Positions 62,207-64,000 of a stretch of 64,000 bases of DNA are shown piece after piece. Made by a program: the position numbers and the translations under genes. How positions within the stretch are numbered: the first letter of the stretch is position 1; every line of letters starts with the position of its first letter. The DNA is taken from the NCBI RefSeq assembly GCF_020520425.1, contig NC_079489.1:22468001-22532000 (forward strand), in the 5' to 3' direction. This DNA is from Spinacia oleracea. Its lineage: Eukaryota; Streptophyta; Magnoliopsida; Caryophyllales; Amaranthaceae. The notes beneath the pieces were generated by a model that was given only the letters and a program-made list of their open reading frames with translations, did no database searches and had not been told where the DNA came from.

Positions 62207-62233
62207 GCACGCATAGCGTGCATATAAGACTAG
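62207..62233 (+). other. Helitron 3' terminal hairpin and CTAG end
   Basis: Six-base stem GCACGC/GCGTGC with an ATA loop, eight bases (ATATAAGA), then CTAG followed by T. This is the rolling-circle terminator structure expected of Helitrons. Confidence 0.85.
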
Positions 62234-63118
62234 TTATAATCTATTATAACTCTTATTTGATACAACACATGTTTATCAGATAATATATACGGAGTAGTTA
62301 GCAATTGACTAAGTTTTATGTCGTACTTTTGATATCTTCAGTTACTTATCAGTTATCACTACCTATATAAAAAAGCCCAAAGTCCCAAACATCTCCCATT
62401 TTTGCGTAACTTTATGTTGCCCATTTTACCCCTCATGCCTACTTATTTCAAAAAAAAAGTACCATTCATACATGTTTTGTTTTATTTTTAATAATTGTTT
62501 TATTTGATTTATATCAAGATTTCATATTCGATCTCTTTTGGTATGGAAAAGTATAAAAGTTAACTTTTTTTTTTAGGATCGTATTTTAAGTGTGTATATA
62601 TAAATTATCAAAAAAAGATATAAATTATCAAGATTTCATATTCGGTCTCATTTGGTATAGAAAAGTTTAAAATTTATTTATTTATACTTTTGATTTTTTA
62701 TTTAGGCATAATGCTTGAAAACTAGACAAAGTGTAGTAATTACAAAAGTGTTGCAAATATTTCTTATAAGATATAAAAGCCATGAGTTGCAATAGATGGA
62801 GTGTTAGACCCTCCAATATAATTTCGTTGCAATATGTCTTAAACTTCATTTGTTTCATAAAATTCCTTACTTTTATTATTCATGTGGTCAAAGTAGTGGT
62901 TAGTTAGATATTAGATAAAATATTATCTTGTTGGATATCATTGGATTTATTTCAATACAAGTTTTCCAAATATAAAATTTTCATAATGTTTATTAACAGA
63001 TACTTGATGGTATTAATAATCAAAATAATGCATTAGAGACCGCACATAATTAAAAAGTGATAGAACTCTCTATAGAATGGAAGAACTATAAGGAAAAAGT
63101 TATATACATATATGATTA
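62234..63118. other. AT-rich intergenic DNA, no gene recognised
   Basis: Very AT-rich. A short direct repeat (AAATTATCAAGATTTCATATTC and a TTCGGTCT/TTCGATCT variant, about 62508-62665) is the only structure noticed. Confidence 0.5.
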
Positions 63119-64000
63119 GGTTCTGGTGAGAACCTCCCTTAAGATGAGAACTGTCTTATAATGAGAACCTCTAATAGTCGTTAGATTAAAACAAAACGAG
63201 CGACTGTGATCGAATATCGCAAATTGAATGATTTTGAATGTGGTTCCCTTCTCCCTCCTAATTGAAACTGAAATTTTCTCTCTCCTCGGTCACTCAGGTC
63301 AATTTCTCTCTCCTCACTCAATTTCTAACGCACCATCTCTCTCTTCAACGAAAATACACTTGAAAACCCGCAAATTATGTCACAATTTCGCGAAGATTGC
63401 AGAGATTTTGAGGTAATTTTACATTTTTCTTTTGATTTTTTTGATTTTGTTCCTTAGATAGTTTTTTTTATGTCCAATTTGCTTGAAAATAAACTCGACT
63501 ATCTGCGAATTTTGATCAAATTCAGTTGATTTATGCGGCGCTGAATTCTTAATGGATCTGAAAGTTGATCTCGGACGCAGGTATTACTTGCTAATTTGAT
63601 TGAATTAGATTTCTAGGTTTTTAATTTCTCTAATTTTCATTGATAAATTAGCTTTGATCTTTGCATATTGGTTGATTCAATTTTCGGCTTGAAGATGTAA
63701 ATTCAGTCCAAATTAAGCATGAATACATTCCTTAATTTGGTTAATTTACTCCAAATTTCTTCCTGGATGACAGTAATTCGTCCCTCGAATTTGCTAAATC
63801 GAGCTCAAAGAAGGTAATATTGGAATATGCTTAAGTTTGACAGTAATATCATCTAAAAATTTGTTGTTCAATTCGCTGCAAATTAGCAACCTATAAGTCT
63901 GACTAAGTTCTTCCCGCAGTTTGGTTAGATCAGTAGTGTTTGTTCCAAGATTGTTGTCAGTAGTGTTTGCTGCTTCTGAATGTTTGTTTTTAATGTGGTT
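63119..64000. repeat. Start of an unidentified repeat, running off the window
   Basis: Begins GGTTCTGGTGAGAACCTCCC, with GAGAACY repeated three times in about 50 bases (63129, 63148, 63163 region). The sequence then turns to pyrimidine-rich, UTR-like DNA and a short open frame at 63228-63416 with no recognised domain. I suspect the terminal repeat of a DNA transposon, but only one end is visible. Confidence 0.3.

Larger units (their letters stand above)
58802..62233 (+). mobile_element. Non-autonomous Helitron carrying captured gene fragments
   Basis: The 5' end TCTCTATTATATAAGCCAGG follows a host A. The 3' end is a GC-rich hairpin (GCACGC-ATA-GCGTGC, 62207-62221), then eight bases, then CTAG with a host T. 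Insertion between A and T, a TC start, a subterminal hairpin, a CTRR end and no target duplication are the Helitron hallmarks. It is 3,432 bp with no Rep/helicase frame. Inside are the first exons of an RBM48-like gene (59337-59623) and the end of a type II metacaspase gene (about 61470-61741), both in the same direction. The rest (about 59624-61460) is AT-rich, intron-like DNA. Confidence 0.82.

Noticed and set aside
59337-62233. Complete RBM48 gene
   Set aside because: Only two exons were found; the rest of the RRM and the C-terminus are absent before the Helitron 3' end.

Overview
This is plant nuclear DNA: long AT-rich introns with GT/AG borders, many small transposons, and single-exon reading frames that only make sense after splicing. 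The organism is a dicot, most likely Spinacia or a close Amaranthaceae relative. The spliced chloroplast ribosomal protein S1 is 411 residues and reads like the spinach CS1 precursor as I remember it; no search was run.

Layout. 1-490: end of a foldback-like repeat full of palindromic hairpin units. 1082-24027 (+): a 26-exon HECT ubiquitin ligase gene, UPL7, with introns full of Stowaway-like MITEs and other repeats. 24028-34005: intergenic, holding a full-length Ty1/copia retrotransposon (25519-30533) with two frameshifts, a second foldback-like repeat (31843-32310) and a Mutator-like non-autonomous element (32421-33756) that ends about 250 bp before the next gene. 34006-48955 (+): a 14-exon NEMF/Rqc2-type ribosome quality control gene, with Tourist-, Stowaway- and Mutator-like insertions in its introns. 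49651-50196: an F-box/FBD pseudogene. 50276-58673: a 4.2 kb block present twice in tandem, each copy carrying a complete seven-exon RPS1 gene on the minus strand. 58802-62233: a non-autonomous Helitron carrying 5' exons of an RBM48-like gene and the 3' end of a type II metacaspase gene. 62234-64000: AT-rich DNA and the start of another repeat.

The three host genes are housekeeping genes: UPL7 (ubiquitin ligation), NEMF (rescue of stalled 60S subunits) and RPS1 (chloroplast translation). They sit next to each other but show no sign of being an operon or cluster. I found no previously undescribed multi-gene system. The most interesting objects are the Helitron with two captured gene fragments, the near-identical RPS1 duplication (which may be an assembly artefact), and the foldback elements with covarying palindromic units.

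All exon borders were read by eye from splice sites, phase continuity and remembered family sequences. Family calls come from recalled motifs, not from database searches.
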